A DNA stretch of 54,707 bases from SVTX01 sp045658225 (GTDB taxonomy: Bacteria > Bacillota > Clostridia > Oscillospirales > CAG-272): assembly GCA_045658225.1 (NCBI GenBank), contig JAZOUO010000080.1, positions 1 to 54,707 on the forward strand. Direction: 5' to 3'. Under the pieces are notes generated by a model, which was not told the DNA's origin, did no database searches, and saw only the letters and a list, made by a program, of their open reading frames with translations. Below are positions 17,625 to 25,794 of the stretch, piece after piece; within the stretch, counting starts at the first letter, position 1; the number at the start of each line of letters is the position of its first letter. The translations under genes and the position numbers were made by a program.

Positions 17625-18852
17625 CATTTCCCTTGCCCCCTCGGGCAAGGACAAGATCAACTGGGTGCGCTCCTATATGCCCCTTCTCACTGCTATCGAA
17701 AAAGAGTTTGAAAGCACAAAGCCTTTTGCGGGTATGACAATTTCCATGTCAATACATCTTGAGGCAAAGACGGCAAATCTGGCAAAAGTGCTCCGTGCAG
17801 GCGGCGCGACCGTATACGTGACAGGTTGCAACCCCCTTTCCACGCAAGATGACGTTGCGGCGGCTCTCGCATCCGAGGGTTTTGAGGTCAACGCTCATCA
17901 TGGCGCGAGTGACGAGGAATACGTAGCAGACCTTAAGGCGACCCTTGCAGCTGTGCCCGACCTCATCATCGACGACGGCGGAGACTTCATCGGTCTTTTG
18001 CACGGCGAATGCCGTGATCTTGGTGTCAACCTCATCGGCGGTTGCGAGGAGACAACCACAGGTATTCACAGACTCAAGGCTCGCGAGGCGGCAGGTTTGC
18101 TTGATTACACCATGATAGATGTAAATGACGCCGATTGCAAACATTTGTTCGATAATCGCTACGGCACAGGACAGTCCACTCTTGACGGTATAATGAACTC
18201 CACAAACCTTATAATTGCAGGAAAAACCGTTGTTATAGCGGGCTACGGCTGGTGCGGTAAGGGTATGGCAATGAGAGCCAAGGGCATGGGCGCAGTTGTC
18301 GTGGTCACCGAAATAGATCCCGTAAAGGCTATCGAGGCGGTCATGGACGGCTTCAGAGTAATGCCTATGAACGAGGCGGCAAAGATAGGCGATCTCTTTG
18401 TCACTCTCACGGGTTGCTCCGACGTACTTACAAAAGAGCATTTTGAGGTTATGAAAGACGGAGTTTTGCTTTCAAACAGCGGACATTTTGACGTTGAGAT
18501 AAATAAAAAGCAGCTTGCAGAGATGTCGGAAAAGGTTGTAAGAAGAAAGCCTAATATCGACGGCTATTATCTCCCTGACGGAAGAATAATCAATCTTCTC
18601 GCAGAGGGTAGACTTGTCAACCTCGCCGCAGGCAACGGTCACCCCGCGGAGATTATGGATATGAGCTTTGCAATTCAGGCTCGCTCGCTTGAATATCTTG
18701 CAAAAAATAAAGGAAAATTTGAGAAAAAGCTTTATTCCGTGCCCGCTGAGATAGACAAGGCGGTTGCAAGAATGAAGCTTGAAACTCTCGGATTTGGTAT
18801 TGATACACTTACACCCGAGCAGAAAGAGTATCTTAATAAGGTAGAGGCATAA
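17608..18852 (+). CDS. ahcY: Adenosylhomocysteinase (SAH hydrolase)
   Basis: This NAD-dependent enzyme splits S-adenosylhomocysteine into adenosine and homocysteine, clearing the by-product of methyltransferases. The 414-residue product contains the NAD-binding GYGWCGKG loop, NRYGTGQSTLDGIM, the substrate region HLEAKTANLAKVL, and LAAGNGHPAEIMD. It ends LTPEQKEYLNKVEA and lacks the KPxHYRY tail found in longer bacterial and eukaryotic enzymes. No good ribosome binding site lies just before the ATG at 17608; GGAGAG is about 30 bases away, so the start is the least certain part. Confidence 0.93.
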   Translation: MSNINNISLAPSGKDKINWVRSYMPLLTAIEKEFESTKPFAGMTISMSIHLEAKTANLAKVLRAGGATVYVTGCNPLSTQDDVAAALASEGFEVNAHHGASDEEYVADLKATLAAVPDLIIDDGGDFIGLLHGECRDLGVNLIGGCEETTTGIHRLKAREAAGLLDYTMIDVNDADCKHLFDNRYGTGQSTLDGIMNSTNLIIAGKTVVIAGYGWCGKGMAMRAKGMGAVVVVTEIDPVKAIEAVMDGFRVMPMNEAAKIGDLFVTLTGCSDVLTKEHFEVMKDGVLLSNSGHFDVEINKKQLAEMSEKVVRRKPNIDGYYLPDGRIINLLAEGRLVNLAAGNGHPAEIMDMSFAIQARSLEYLAKNKGKFEKKLYSVPAEIDKAVARMKLETLGFGIDTLTPEQKEYLNKVEA

Positions 18853-18874
18853 AAAGTTAGTTTGAGCAAAGAAA

Positions 18875-19024
18875 GGGAAAACCCCCACTTGTGTGTTTTC
18901 CCTCTTTCGCCTTTGGCGAAATTCACCCTTTCGTGGCGCTTTGAACGATAAGGAAATTCGCACTCTGCGGAGTGCGACCAAGGCTGCGCGCCTTGGATGG
19001 GCGGTCTCTTTTTGGAAAAAGAGA
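18875..19024. repeat. Array of small perfect hairpins after ahcY
   Basis: Five hairpins follow one another in 150 bases. They are GGGAAAAC/GTTTTCCC (18875-18902, possibly the ahcY terminator), TTCGCC-ttt-GGCGAA (about 18906-18920), GCACTC-tgcg-GAGTGC, CCAAGGC-tgcgc-GCCTTGG, and GTCTCTTTTT-gg-AAAAAGAGAC (ending near 19024). The stems are unrelated in sequence. It resembles the hairpin-rich intergenic elements elsewhere in the window but lacks their shared terminal hairpins. The 234-base gap 18853-19086 holds nothing else I can identify. Confidence 0.6.
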
Positions 19025-19086
19025 CGCAAAAACTTTCACTGTGCTTCGCATTAGAGGGTGAGGTTTGAAGAGAAAGGGACAATTCT

Positions 19087-20970
19087 ATGCAATTGAAAAC
19101 AAAAATTGTAGTTGTTGGCGCGGGTCACGCGGGAATTGAAGCGGCGCTGGCGAGTGCAAGAATGGGAATAGATACGATACTTTTCACAATGTCGCTGGAC
19201 AGCCTGGCAAATCTGCCCTGCAATCCGTCTATTGGCGGAAGCGCAAAGGGGCATCTCGTATATGAGATAGACGCGCTTGGTGGCGAGATGGGATATGCGG
19301 CGGACAAGGTCACCCTGCAGTCAAGAACACTTAATCTCGGAAAAGGCGCAGCCGTACACTCAAAAAGAGTGCAGGCAGATAGAAGAAAATATCAGAAAAT
19401 AATGAAAGAAACCCTTGAAAATACTGAGAATTTACGTCTTATTCAAGCGGAAATAAGAGAAATTCTTACAGAGGATTGCGAGGGTACTTATTCAAAGAAA
19501 ATAATCGGTGTAAAAACACATCTCGGCGAGGTCTGGGAATGCGAGGCTGTCATAATTGCTGCGGGAACTTATCTCGAATCTGCGGTCTTTGTTGGAGACG
19601 TCAACTACCCCTCTGGTCCCGATGCATTACTCCCTTCACGCGGACTGTCAAGCTCGCTTGCAGAGGCTGGAGTCAAAATCGTGCGTTTTAAAACGGGAAC
19701 ACCCGTGCGTGTTAAACGTTCAACTATTGATTTTTCAGTCCTTGAGATACAAGAGGGCGAGGGATTTGCCGCACCGTACTCATGGAGAACCAACCCCGAA
19801 GATTATCTTTCGGACAGAGAGCAAATTCCTTGTCATATAGTATATACAAACGCTGAAACCCACCGTGTTATAAGGGAAAATATACACCGTTCAGCGCTTT
19901 ATTCGGGACAGATTCACGGCACAGGACCGAGATATTGCCCGTCTATTGAGGACAAGCTTGTGCGCTTTGCAGACAAGGAAAGGCATCAGCTTTTCGTTGA
20001 GCCTATGGGCGACAATGACGCGGAAATGTATATACAAGGATTTTCAACGTCTCTGCCCACGGACGTCCAGCACGCAATGCTCCGCACGCTTGATGGCTTT
20101 GAAAACGCAGAAATAATGAGGTACGCATACGCCATCGAATATGACTGTGCAGACCCCACACAGCTATATCCAACCCTTGAATTTAAAGGAATTTCCGGAC
20201 TTTACGGCGCGGGACAGTTCAACGGAACGTCAGGCTACGAGGAAGCGGCGGGACAAGGGCTTGTCGCAGGCATCAATGCTGCACTCAAGCTCAAAGGCGA
20301 GTCACCAGTGATACTTGACCGCAGCGAAAGCTATATAGGAACGCTCATAGACGACCTTACAACCAAAGGCACAAACGAGCCCTACAGAATGATGACGTCA
20401 CGCTCTGAATATAGATTGCTTTTGCGTCAGGATAATTCGGACATGCGCTTAACACCCATCGGCAGAGCTGCAGGGCTTGTATCCGATGAGCAATATTCAA
20501 AATTTTTGTTGAGAAAAGAACAGATAGCGCAAGAAAAGGAAAGACTTGAGAAAACCCATATCTCAAAGGAAAAAGCGAGTTTTTTCCTTGAAAAACACGG
20601 CAAAGATGCCGCAAAATCAGGGCTCTCCCTTGCGGACCTTGTTCGCAGACCTGATTTTGATTATTGGCAGATAGCCGAGCTTGACGAGTTTCGCCCTAAG
20701 CTTGATTATTCGGTGGTGCTGACAGCCTCCACTGATATAAAATACGCGGGATATGAGAAAAGACAGCTCTCTGAGGTGGAAAAACGCGCAAGACTTGATA
20801 AAAAGCAACTATCTCCCGACATAGACTATCTGTCTATTAAGGGATTGCGTACCGAAGCGGCACAAAAGCTTAACGCCATAAAGCCCTTGACAATAGGACA
20901 AGCCTCGGCGATAAGCGGAGTAAACCCTGCAGATATATCCGTGCTTCTTATATATTTAAGTGTAAAGTGA
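19087..20970 (+). CDS. mnmG: tRNA uridine-34 carboxymethylaminomethyl synthesis enzyme MnmG (GidA)
   Basis: MnmG is the FAD enzyme that, with MnmE, adds the carboxymethylaminomethyl group to U34 of several tRNAs. At 627 residues it is full length. It has the N-terminal FAD-binding VVVGAGHAGIEAALASARMG, NPSIGGSAKGHLVYEIDALGG, and the later PYRMMTSRSEYRLLLRQDN, all diagnostic. The ATG follows AGAAAGGGA. mnmE, normally just upstream in the khpB-mnmE-mnmG order, is absent here; 15 kb of other genes lies between khpB and mnmG. rsmG follows after nine bases. Confidence 0.97.
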   Translation: MQLKTKIVVVGAGHAGIEAALASARMGIDTILFTMSLDSLANLPCNPSIGGSAKGHLVYEIDALGGEMGYAADKVTLQSRTLNLGKGAAVHSKRVQADRRKYQKIMKETLENTENLRLIQAEIREILTEDCEGTYSKKIIGVKTHLGEVWECEAVIIAAGTYLESAVFVGDVNYPSGPDALLPSRGLSSSLAEAGVKIVRFKTGTPVRVKRSTIDFSVLEIQEGEGFAAPYSWRTNPEDYLSDREQIPCHIVYTNAETHRVIRENIHRSALYSGQIHGTGPRYCPSIEDKLVRFADKERHQLFVEPMGDNDAEMYIQGFSTSLPTDVQHAMLRTLDGFENAEIMRYAYAIEYDCADPTQLYPTLEFKGISGLYGAGQFNGTSGYEEAAGQGLVAGINAALKLKGESPVILDRSESYIGTLIDDLTTKGTNEPYRMMTSRSEYRLLLRQDNSDMRLTPIGRAAGLVSDEQYSKFLLRKEQIAQEKERLEKTHISKEKASFFLEKHGKDAAKSGLSLADLVRRPDFDYWQIAELDEFRPKLDYSVVLTASTDIKYAGYEKRQLSEVEKRARLDKKQLSPDIDYLSIKGLRTEAAQKLNAIKPLTIGQASAISGVNPADISVLLIYLSVK

Positions 20971-20979
20971 GGGCAAGCA

Positions 20980-21705
20980 ATGGAATTTTATCAATTTAAT
21001 CAGCTTTTATATGCTTGTTTTGAGGAAAATGCACTCGTTCACCTATTGAGCGATGGCAAATCCCTCAAGCTTTACGGTTATGCGAATCTTCTCATAGAAA
21101 CGAACAAGCAGATGAATCTTACCGCGATAACAGATATGGAAGGAATAATTTTCAAGCATTTTGCGGATTCCGCAAAGCTTTGCGATTATATTTCTGACAA
21201 CAAATCGGTCATAGACGTTGGCTGCGGTGCAGGATTTCCCTCGCTTGTGCTTGCAATATTGCGCCCCGATCTTGACGTCACCGCGCTTGACAGCACGGCA
21301 AAAAAGACCGTGTTTATTACAAAATGCGCAAAAAAGCTTAATGTTTCCAACATAAAAACCGTTGCAGCAAGAGCCGAGGAGTTCGCGCAGAGCCACCGCG
21401 AATGCTTTGATTATGCCACAAGCCGCGCGGTTGCAAGGCTCAATATTCTTTGCGAGCTTTGCATCCCTCTTGTTAAGGTTGGCGGAAGCTTCGTTCCCTT
21501 GAAAGCAAGTAAAGCACAGGAAGAAATTAACGAAGCAAAAAATGGCATCAAAGCACTTGGCGCAAGTCTGAGCAAATCAAATGAATACATTCTCACAAAT
21601 AACGGTGAGAGTCTTGAGAGATGCATATTTGAAATAAGCAAGCATGCTCCCACGGACAAGAAGTTCCCTAGAATGTACTCTCAAATACTTAAAAAGCCAT
21701 TATAA
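20980..21705 (+). CDS. rsmG: 16S rRNA (guanine-527-N7) methyltransferase RsmG
   Basis: RsmG (GidB) methylates G527 of 16S rRNA using SAM. The 241-residue protein has the motif VIDVGCGAGFPSLVLAI for SAM binding, followed by the acidic ALDSTAKK strand, and the family-typical SRAVARLNILCEL near residue 150. It is spaced nine bases from mnmG and is probably the end of that transcript, since a strong terminator follows that merges with the parS cluster. Confidence 0.95.
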   Translation: MEFYQFNQLLYACFEENALVHLLSDGKSLKLYGYANLLIETNKQMNLTAITDMEGIIFKHFADSAKLCDYISDNKSVIDVGCGAGFPSLVLAILRPDLDVTALDSTAKKTVFITKCAKKLNVSNIKTVAARAEEFAQSHRECFDYATSRAVARLNILCELCIPLVKVGGSFVPLKASKAQEEINEAKNGIKALGASLSKSNEYILTNNGESLERCIFEISKHAPTDKKFPRMYSQILKKPL

Positions 21706-21722
21706 AACCCAACAAACACAAC

Positions 21723-21759
21723 AAAAAAGCGGTTGCGACTCTATTGCAACCGCTTTTTT
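21723..21759 (+). terminator. Terminator of mnmG-rsmG, abutting parS site 1
   Basis: AAAAAAGCGGTTGC (21723-21736) pairs with GCAACCGCTTTTTT (21746-21759). The last T of its T tract is also the first base of parS site 1. Confidence 0.92.
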
Positions 21760-21774
21760 GTTCCACGTGGAACA
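21759..21774. other. parS site 1
   Basis: TGTTCCACGTGGAACA is a perfect 16-base palindrome. It matches bacterial centromere sites bound by ParB, the variant with C/G at positions 5 and 12 compared with the common Bacillota form TGTTTCACGTGAAACA. It lies about 300 bases before parA. Confidence 0.93.
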
Positions 21775-21803
21775 TCCATGAGCCACCCTCGTTTGACTTC
21801 AAT

Positions 21804-21819
21804 TGTTCCACGTGGAACA
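21804..21819. other. parS site 2
   Basis: An identical copy of the 16-base palindrome, starting exactly 45 bases after site 1. Confidence 0.93.
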
Positions 21820-21848
21820 CGCCTCGATTGACGCGCGAGGATTTGAAT

Positions 21849-21864
21849 TGTTCCACGTGGAACA
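21849..21864. other. parS site 3
   Basis: An identical third copy, again 45 bases on from the previous one. Confidence 0.93.
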
Positions 21865-21907
21865 CTCTCACCCTTAAGAGCTAAAAATGTTTGCCTGCTA
21901 ACAGCAA

Positions 21908-21923
21908 TGTTCCACGTGGAACG
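21908..21923. other. parS site 4 (one end base changed)
   Basis: TGTTCCACGTGGAACG differs from the others only in the last base and starts 59 bases after site 3. The region 21706-22067 otherwise holds the rsmG terminator and the parA promoter. Confidence 0.88.
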
Positions 21924-21988
21924 TTCCCTTGAGCACCGCTTAACTCGCAAAAAATCATTAAAATCATTAAAAACTTTGCAAAACACCC

Positions 21989-22017
21989 TTGAAAAAATTA
22001 AAATAATGTAGTATAAT
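21989..22017 (+). promoter_or_regulatory. Promoter of parA-parB
   Basis: TTGAAA (21989-21994), a 17-base spacer and TATAAT (22012-22017) lie 50 bases before the TTG start. It is downstream of the parS cluster, so ParB spreading could influence it. Confidence 0.78.
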
Positions 22018-22067
22018 GATTTTAACTGGACTACAAAACACAAAAAATTGATTAGGAGAACACAAAA

Positions 22068-22763
22068 TTGGGAAAAATAATATCATTATCTAACCAAAAA
22101 GGCGGCGTTGGAAAAACAACGTCCGCTGTTAACATTGCGGCATCTCTTGGCATTTTAGGACACAAAACACTTCTTATAGACCTTGACCCCCAGGGCAACG
22201 CCACAAGCGGCGTAGGAATATCAAAAAGATCCCTCAAGGCGTCTATTAACGATGTGCTTTACGGAAGCGTATCCGCCAAAGATGCGATTCTTGCCACGGC
22301 ATATACAAACCTTGATGTAATCCCTGCAAACATTGCGCTCGCAGGTGCGGAATACAACCTTTATTCCGAGGACGGAAACACAGAGAGCGTTATCAAGAAT
22401 GCATTAGCGCCCATCAAGGACGAGTATGACTACATAATTATAGACTGCCCACCGTCGCTTAGCTTGCTAACGGTCAACGCGCTTGTTGCAAGTGACGGAG
22501 TAGTAATTCCTATGCAGTGCGAATTCTTTGCACTTGAAGGACTTTCCCAGCTTGCTATGACCATATCTAAGGTCAAGCAGAACTTCAATCCTTTTATCAA
22601 TATAACGGGAATACTCGTCACTATGTATAATGGAAGACTTTTGCTTTCGCTTCAGGTTATAAATGAGCTCAAAAAACACTATAAGGACAAGCTGTTTTCT
22701 ACGAACATTTCCCGTGGTGTAAGGGTTTCCGAGGCTCCCAGCTTTGGAATGCCCGTATATTAA
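22068..22763 (+). CDS. parA: Chromosome partitioning ATPase ParA (Soj), cut short by an in-frame stop
   Basis: ParA is a deviant Walker ATPase that binds DNA and acts with ParB-parS in chromosome segregation. The 231-residue frame has KGGVGKTT (11-18), the second Walker segment LIDLDPQGNATSG, IIDCPPSLSLLTVNAL and VRVSEAPSFGMP. It starts at TTG with AGGAG ten bases upstream. After GMPVY the frame meets TAA (22761-22763). The next 22 codons, in the same frame, encode HDKRCKGAVEYLAVAKELA and end at TAA (22830), matching the normal ParA C-terminus. Full length would be about 254 residues, the family norm. It may be a real truncation, a readthrough product or a sequence error. Confidence 0.9.
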   Translation: MGKIISLSNQKGGVGKTTSAVNIAASLGILGHKTLLIDLDPQGNATSGVGISKRSLKASINDVLYGSVSAKDAILATAYTNLDVIPANIALAGAEYNLYSEDGNTESVIKNALAPIKDEYDYIIIDCPPSLSLLTVNALVASDGVVIPMQCEFFALEGLSQLAMTISKVKQNFNPFINITGILVTMYNGRLLLSLQVINELKKHYKDKLFSTNISRGVRVSEAPSFGMPVY

Positions 22764-22832
22764 CACGACAAACGCTGCAAAGGTGCAGTTGAATATTTAG
22801 CGGTTGCCAAAGAGCTTGCGACAAGAATATAA
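22764..22832 (+). pseudogene. Detached C-terminal codons of parA
   Basis: In frame with parA and directly behind its TAA, this stretch encodes HDKRCKGAVEYLAVAKEL, then ATRI and a stop. This is the conserved last helix of ParA/Soj proteins (compare the family pattern YDxRxxGAxxYLxLAKE). It has no start codon or ribosome binding site of its own. The parB ribosome binding site (AAGGAGG) starts two bases after it. Confidence 0.85.
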
Positions 22833-22847
22833 TAAGGAGGAATTGTA

Positions 22848-23732
22848 ATGGCGCGCGGAGGACTTGGAAGAGACTTTTACTCCATTTTGGATGACAATTT
22901 TATCGAGGAGAAAAAGGATTCAATAAAGACATTGAGAGTTTCGGACATTGAACCGAGAAAAGATCAGCCCAGAAAGACGTTTGATGAGGAGAATTTGCAG
23001 TTGCTTGCGGATTCTATCGCAATCCACGGCGTACTTCAGCCCATAATTGTCAGAGAAAACCACGCTTTCCCCGGAACTTACGAGATAATCGCTGGCGAGA
23101 GACGTTGGAGAGCTGCTAAGATGGCGGCATTGACAGAAATACCCGTAGTAATAGTTGACGGAAACGATCTTAAGATCGCACAGATCTCTCTTGTTGAGAA
23201 TGTACAGAGAGAAAATCTTAACGCGGTAGAAGAAGCGCTTGCATACAGCACGCTTATCGACAGATTTAATCTCACACAGGAGCAGGTATCCAGAGAGGTG
23301 GGCAAGAGTCGTTCGTCTATTGCGAATATGCTCCGTTTACTTGAGCTTCCTGACGAGGTGCTTGAGCTTGTAAAAGACGACAAGCTTTCTGTCGGTCACG
23401 CAAAGGTTATACTTGGTCTTACGTCTGACGAGCAGAAGATAGCTGTTGCGGAAAAAGTCATAGAGAACGGATGTTCGGTAAGAGATACTGAAAAGCTTGT
23501 AAAGAAGGTGCTTGAAGCAAAGGACAAGGACGTGTCCGAAATAGTAAAGCCTGATGCACAGCGTAGAGTTTATATGAGATCCCTTGAGGTCAGAGCTATG
23601 GAAGCGCTCGGCAGAAAGGTAAAGATCAACTCCACAAAGAAAAAGACGGTAGAGTTTACATACGACTCCGATGACGATCTTGCGGAGCTTCTCACACTGG
23701 TTTGCGGAGATAAATTCTTCTCCGAAAACTAA
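22848..23732 (+). CDS. parB: Chromosome partitioning protein ParB (Spo0J)
   Basis: ParB is the parS-binding CTPase clamp that loads SMC and drives origin segregation with ParA. The 294-residue protein has the CTP-binding motifs GERRWRA (83-89) and ENVQRENLN (117-125), a helix-turn-helix around LTQEQVSREVGKSRSSIANMLR, LSVGHAKVILGL, and a C-terminal dimer domain. The ATG follows AAGGAGG by seven bases. It is intact although the parA before it carries a stop. A Noc paralogue is less likely because the gene is paired with parA and parS sites. Confidence 0.96.
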   Translation: MARGGLGRDFYSILDDNFIEEKKDSIKTLRVSDIEPRKDQPRKTFDEENLQLLADSIAIHGVLQPIIVRENHAFPGTYEIIAGERRWRAAKMAALTEIPVVIVDGNDLKIAQISLVENVQRENLNAVEEALAYSTLIDRFNLTQEQVSREVGKSRSSIANMLRLLELPDEVLELVKDDKLSVGHAKVILGLTSDEQKIAVAEKVIENGCSVRDTEKLVKKVLEAKDKDVSEIVKPDAQRRVYMRSLEVRAMEALGRKVKINSTKKKTVEFTYDSDDDLAELLTLVCGDKFFSEN

Positions 23733-23784
23733 TTTTTCTTCAAAAAATAAGCAAAAATCTATTTATTATAAAGGAAATCAAGTC

Positions 23785-25065
23785 ATGTTAGATATAAATT
23801 ATATAAAATCCAATCCCGATGAAGTCATCGCCCGTCTTGCGACCAAGGGCAAGGATGCAAAAGAAGAAATCACAAAGATACTTGAGCTTGACGCACGTCG
23901 CCGCGCGCTGATCGTAGAGACAGAGGGCTGCAAGGCAGAGCAGAACAAGCTCACGAAAATGATTCCCATGTACAAAAAGGAAGGCAAAGACCCCTCGGAG
24001 ATCTTTGCGCAGTCCAAGGCATTGTCTGCAAAGGCAAAGGAGAACGACGAGATACTCAAGGGCGTTGAAGCAGAGCTTCACTCGCTTATGCTCGGACTTC
24101 CCAACCTTCCCGACCGCGACCTCAAGGCAGGCGGAAAGGAAAATAATGAGCCTCTCCGTTATTTCGGCGAGCCTCATAAGTTTGACTTTGAGCCTAAAAA
24201 CCACGTAGATCTCTGTACAGACCTCGGTCTTATTGACTACGAGCGCGGAACAAAGCTCTCGGGATCGGGATTCTGGATCTATCGCGGAATGGGTGCGCGT
24301 CTTGAGTGGGCGCTTCTCAACTACTTTATCGATACACACCTTGGCGACGGCTACGAGCTTATTTTGCCCCCTCATATGCTTGAGTACGAGTGCGGCGTGA
24401 CAGCGGGACAGTTCCCCAAGTTTGCCGACGAGGTTTACAAGATAGAAAACCCCACCGACAACCGTGTTCGATATATGCTTCCCACAGCGGAGGCGGCTCT
24501 CGCGTCGCTCTACCGTGGCGAGATACTCACAGAAGCAGACCTTCCCAAGAAGCTTGTCAGCTACACACCTTGCTTCAGACGAGAGGCAGGCTCTTACCGT
24601 TCGGACGAGCGCGGAATGGTGCGCGGACATCAGTTCAATAAGGTTGAGATGTTCCAGTACACAACTCCCGAGCAGTCCGACGAGGCATTTGAGGAGCTTG
24701 TTGTTAAGGCGGAAAATCTCGTTCGAGGACTTGGCTTCCACTTCCGCACGGTTAAGCTTGCGGCGGAGGACTGCTCGGCGTCTATGGCGAGAACATACGA
24801 TATTGAGATCAACATTCCCTCTATGAACGGATACAAGGAGGTAAGCTCTGTTTCCAACGCGCGCGACTATCAGGCTCGCAGAGGTATGATAAGATATCGC
24901 CGTGCAGACGGAAAGATTGATTACGTTCACACGCTCAACGGTTCGGGACTTGCGACGTCCAGAATTCTTCCTGCGCTTGTGGAACAGAATCAGAACGCGG
25001 ACGGAAGCATTACTGTTCCTGAGGTGCTCCGCAAGTACGTTGGAACTGACGTAATTAAAAAATAA
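23785..25065 (+). CDS. serS: Seryl-tRNA synthetase
   Basis: This class II enzyme charges tRNA-Ser (and tRNA-Sec where present). The 426-residue product has the N-terminal coiled-coil tRNA-binding arm (about 25-105), motif 2 in CFRREAGSYRSDERGMVRGHQFNKVEMF and motif 3 in NGSGLATSRILPALVEQNQ. AAGGA eight bases before the ATG at 23785 sets the start. It sits 52 bases after parB with no promoter or T-box leader visible in the gap, so it is probably co-transcribed with parB. Confidence 0.96.
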   Translation: MLDINYIKSNPDEVIARLATKGKDAKEEITKILELDARRRALIVETEGCKAEQNKLTKMIPMYKKEGKDPSEIFAQSKALSAKAKENDEILKGVEAELHSLMLGLPNLPDRDLKAGGKENNEPLRYFGEPHKFDFEPKNHVDLCTDLGLIDYERGTKLSGSGFWIYRGMGARLEWALLNYFIDTHLGDGYELILPPHMLEYECGVTAGQFPKFADEVYKIENPTDNRVRYMLPTAEAALASLYRGEILTEADLPKKLVSYTPCFRREAGSYRSDERGMVRGHQFNKVEMFQYTTPEQSDEAFEELVVKAENLVRGLGFHFRTVKLAAEDCSASMARTYDIEINIPSMNGYKEVSSVSNARDYQARRGMIRYRRADGKIDYVHTLNGSGLATSRILPALVEQNQNADGSITVPEVLRKYVGTDVIKK

Positions 25066-25095
25066 TTTCCATTTCTTGCAAAATTGGAGAGAAAT

Positions 25096-25728
25096 ATGAT
25101 TTTTACAGATTTGACGGGCAGATTTTTTGCATTTTTAGCCAAGGAAGATCTAGGTGCGAGCTTTTTTGATGCTTTTGATTTTGGGGAAAACGGCGCCAGC
25201 GCGATTTTGAGAGTAGTTTTTGCGCTTTCGGCAGGAATTGTTCTTGCGACTCTGTGGTCAGTCTATAACAAAAGATACCTTGGAAGTCTTGTACGCAAGC
25301 TTCTCGAGGAGGGGGCAAGTTCTCCTGAAACTGCAAAAAATCTCTATGAGATTGGTTTTGACGACAAGCTGGGAGTAAGATTTGCTCTGCGACGCGGACA
25401 AACATATTCTGGTTGTGTTGTTTGTGTCGAGGAGGAGCAATATCTTGCCGAGATGCAGGCGAAAAAAGAGGAGTTTGACTCGACTCACGCAGGTGAAAAG
25501 AAAAAGCCAAAATTCAAATACCCGCCGTTCGAGCCGGACCTTGACGTTATGCACTACTATATCCCCGAGGAAAAGCAGTTCGCGGCGGAAACGAGATTTT
25601 CCGCAAAGGGCGCAAATTTTATGGGAATATTTATAGTTTTGATACTTCTGGCTATTATTTTGATAGCGGCGACCATATTAGTCCCCAAAATTCTGGAATT
25701 TTTTGGAGTCTTGACGTCGTCCATATAA
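25096..25728 (+). CDS. Hypothetical two-helix membrane protein
   Basis: I do not recognise this 210-residue protein. It has a hydrophobic helix near 36-55 (ILRVVFALSAGIVLATLW), a charged and mostly hydrophilic middle of about 120 residues with a FKYPPFEPDLDVMHYYIPEE segment, and a second helix near 175-200 (GIFIVLILLAIILIAATI). Both ends could face the same side. TTGGAG precedes the ATG at 25096. It lies between serS and purO on the same strand, 30 bases after serS, so it is likely in the same transcript. Confidence 0.7.
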   Translation: MIFTDLTGRFFAFLAKEDLGASFFDAFDFGENGASAILRVVFALSAGIVLATLWSVYNKRYLGSLVRKLLEEGASSPETAKNLYEIGFDDKLGVRFALRRGQTYSGCVVCVEEEQYLAEMQAKKEEFDSTHAGEKKKPKFKYPPFEPDLDVMHYYIPEEKQFAAETRFSAKGANFMGIFIVLILLAIILIAATILVPKILEFFGVLTSSI

Positions 25729-25753
25729 AAAGCAACATTTAAAGAAAGGAACC

Positions 25754-25783
25754 TGAAGTTCAAGGGTTGACCTTGCGACTTCA
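25754..25783 (+). promoter_or_regulatory. Hairpin between ribosome binding site and start codon of purO
   Basis: TGAAGT (25754-25759) pairs with ACTTCA (25778-25783), and CAAGG (25761-25765) with CCTTG (25771-25775). The only good ribosome binding site, AAAGGA (25745-25750), is 44 bases before the ATG but would be about 14 bases away if this hairpin folds. Confidence 0.5.
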
Positions 25784-25794
25784 CAAAAAACAAA

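Noticed and set aside
21689..21871. Minus-strand open frame with repeated FHVEQ segments
   Set aside because: The repeats are the parS palindromes read as protein; there is no other coding evidence.
22761..22763. Stop codon reassignment of TAA
   Set aside because: TAA ends many intact genes in the window (for example rpmH, yidC, serS), so a general reassignment does not fit.
23788..24930. 380-residue minus-strand open frame opposite serS
   Set aside because: It is a shadow frame without start signals or recognisable domains.
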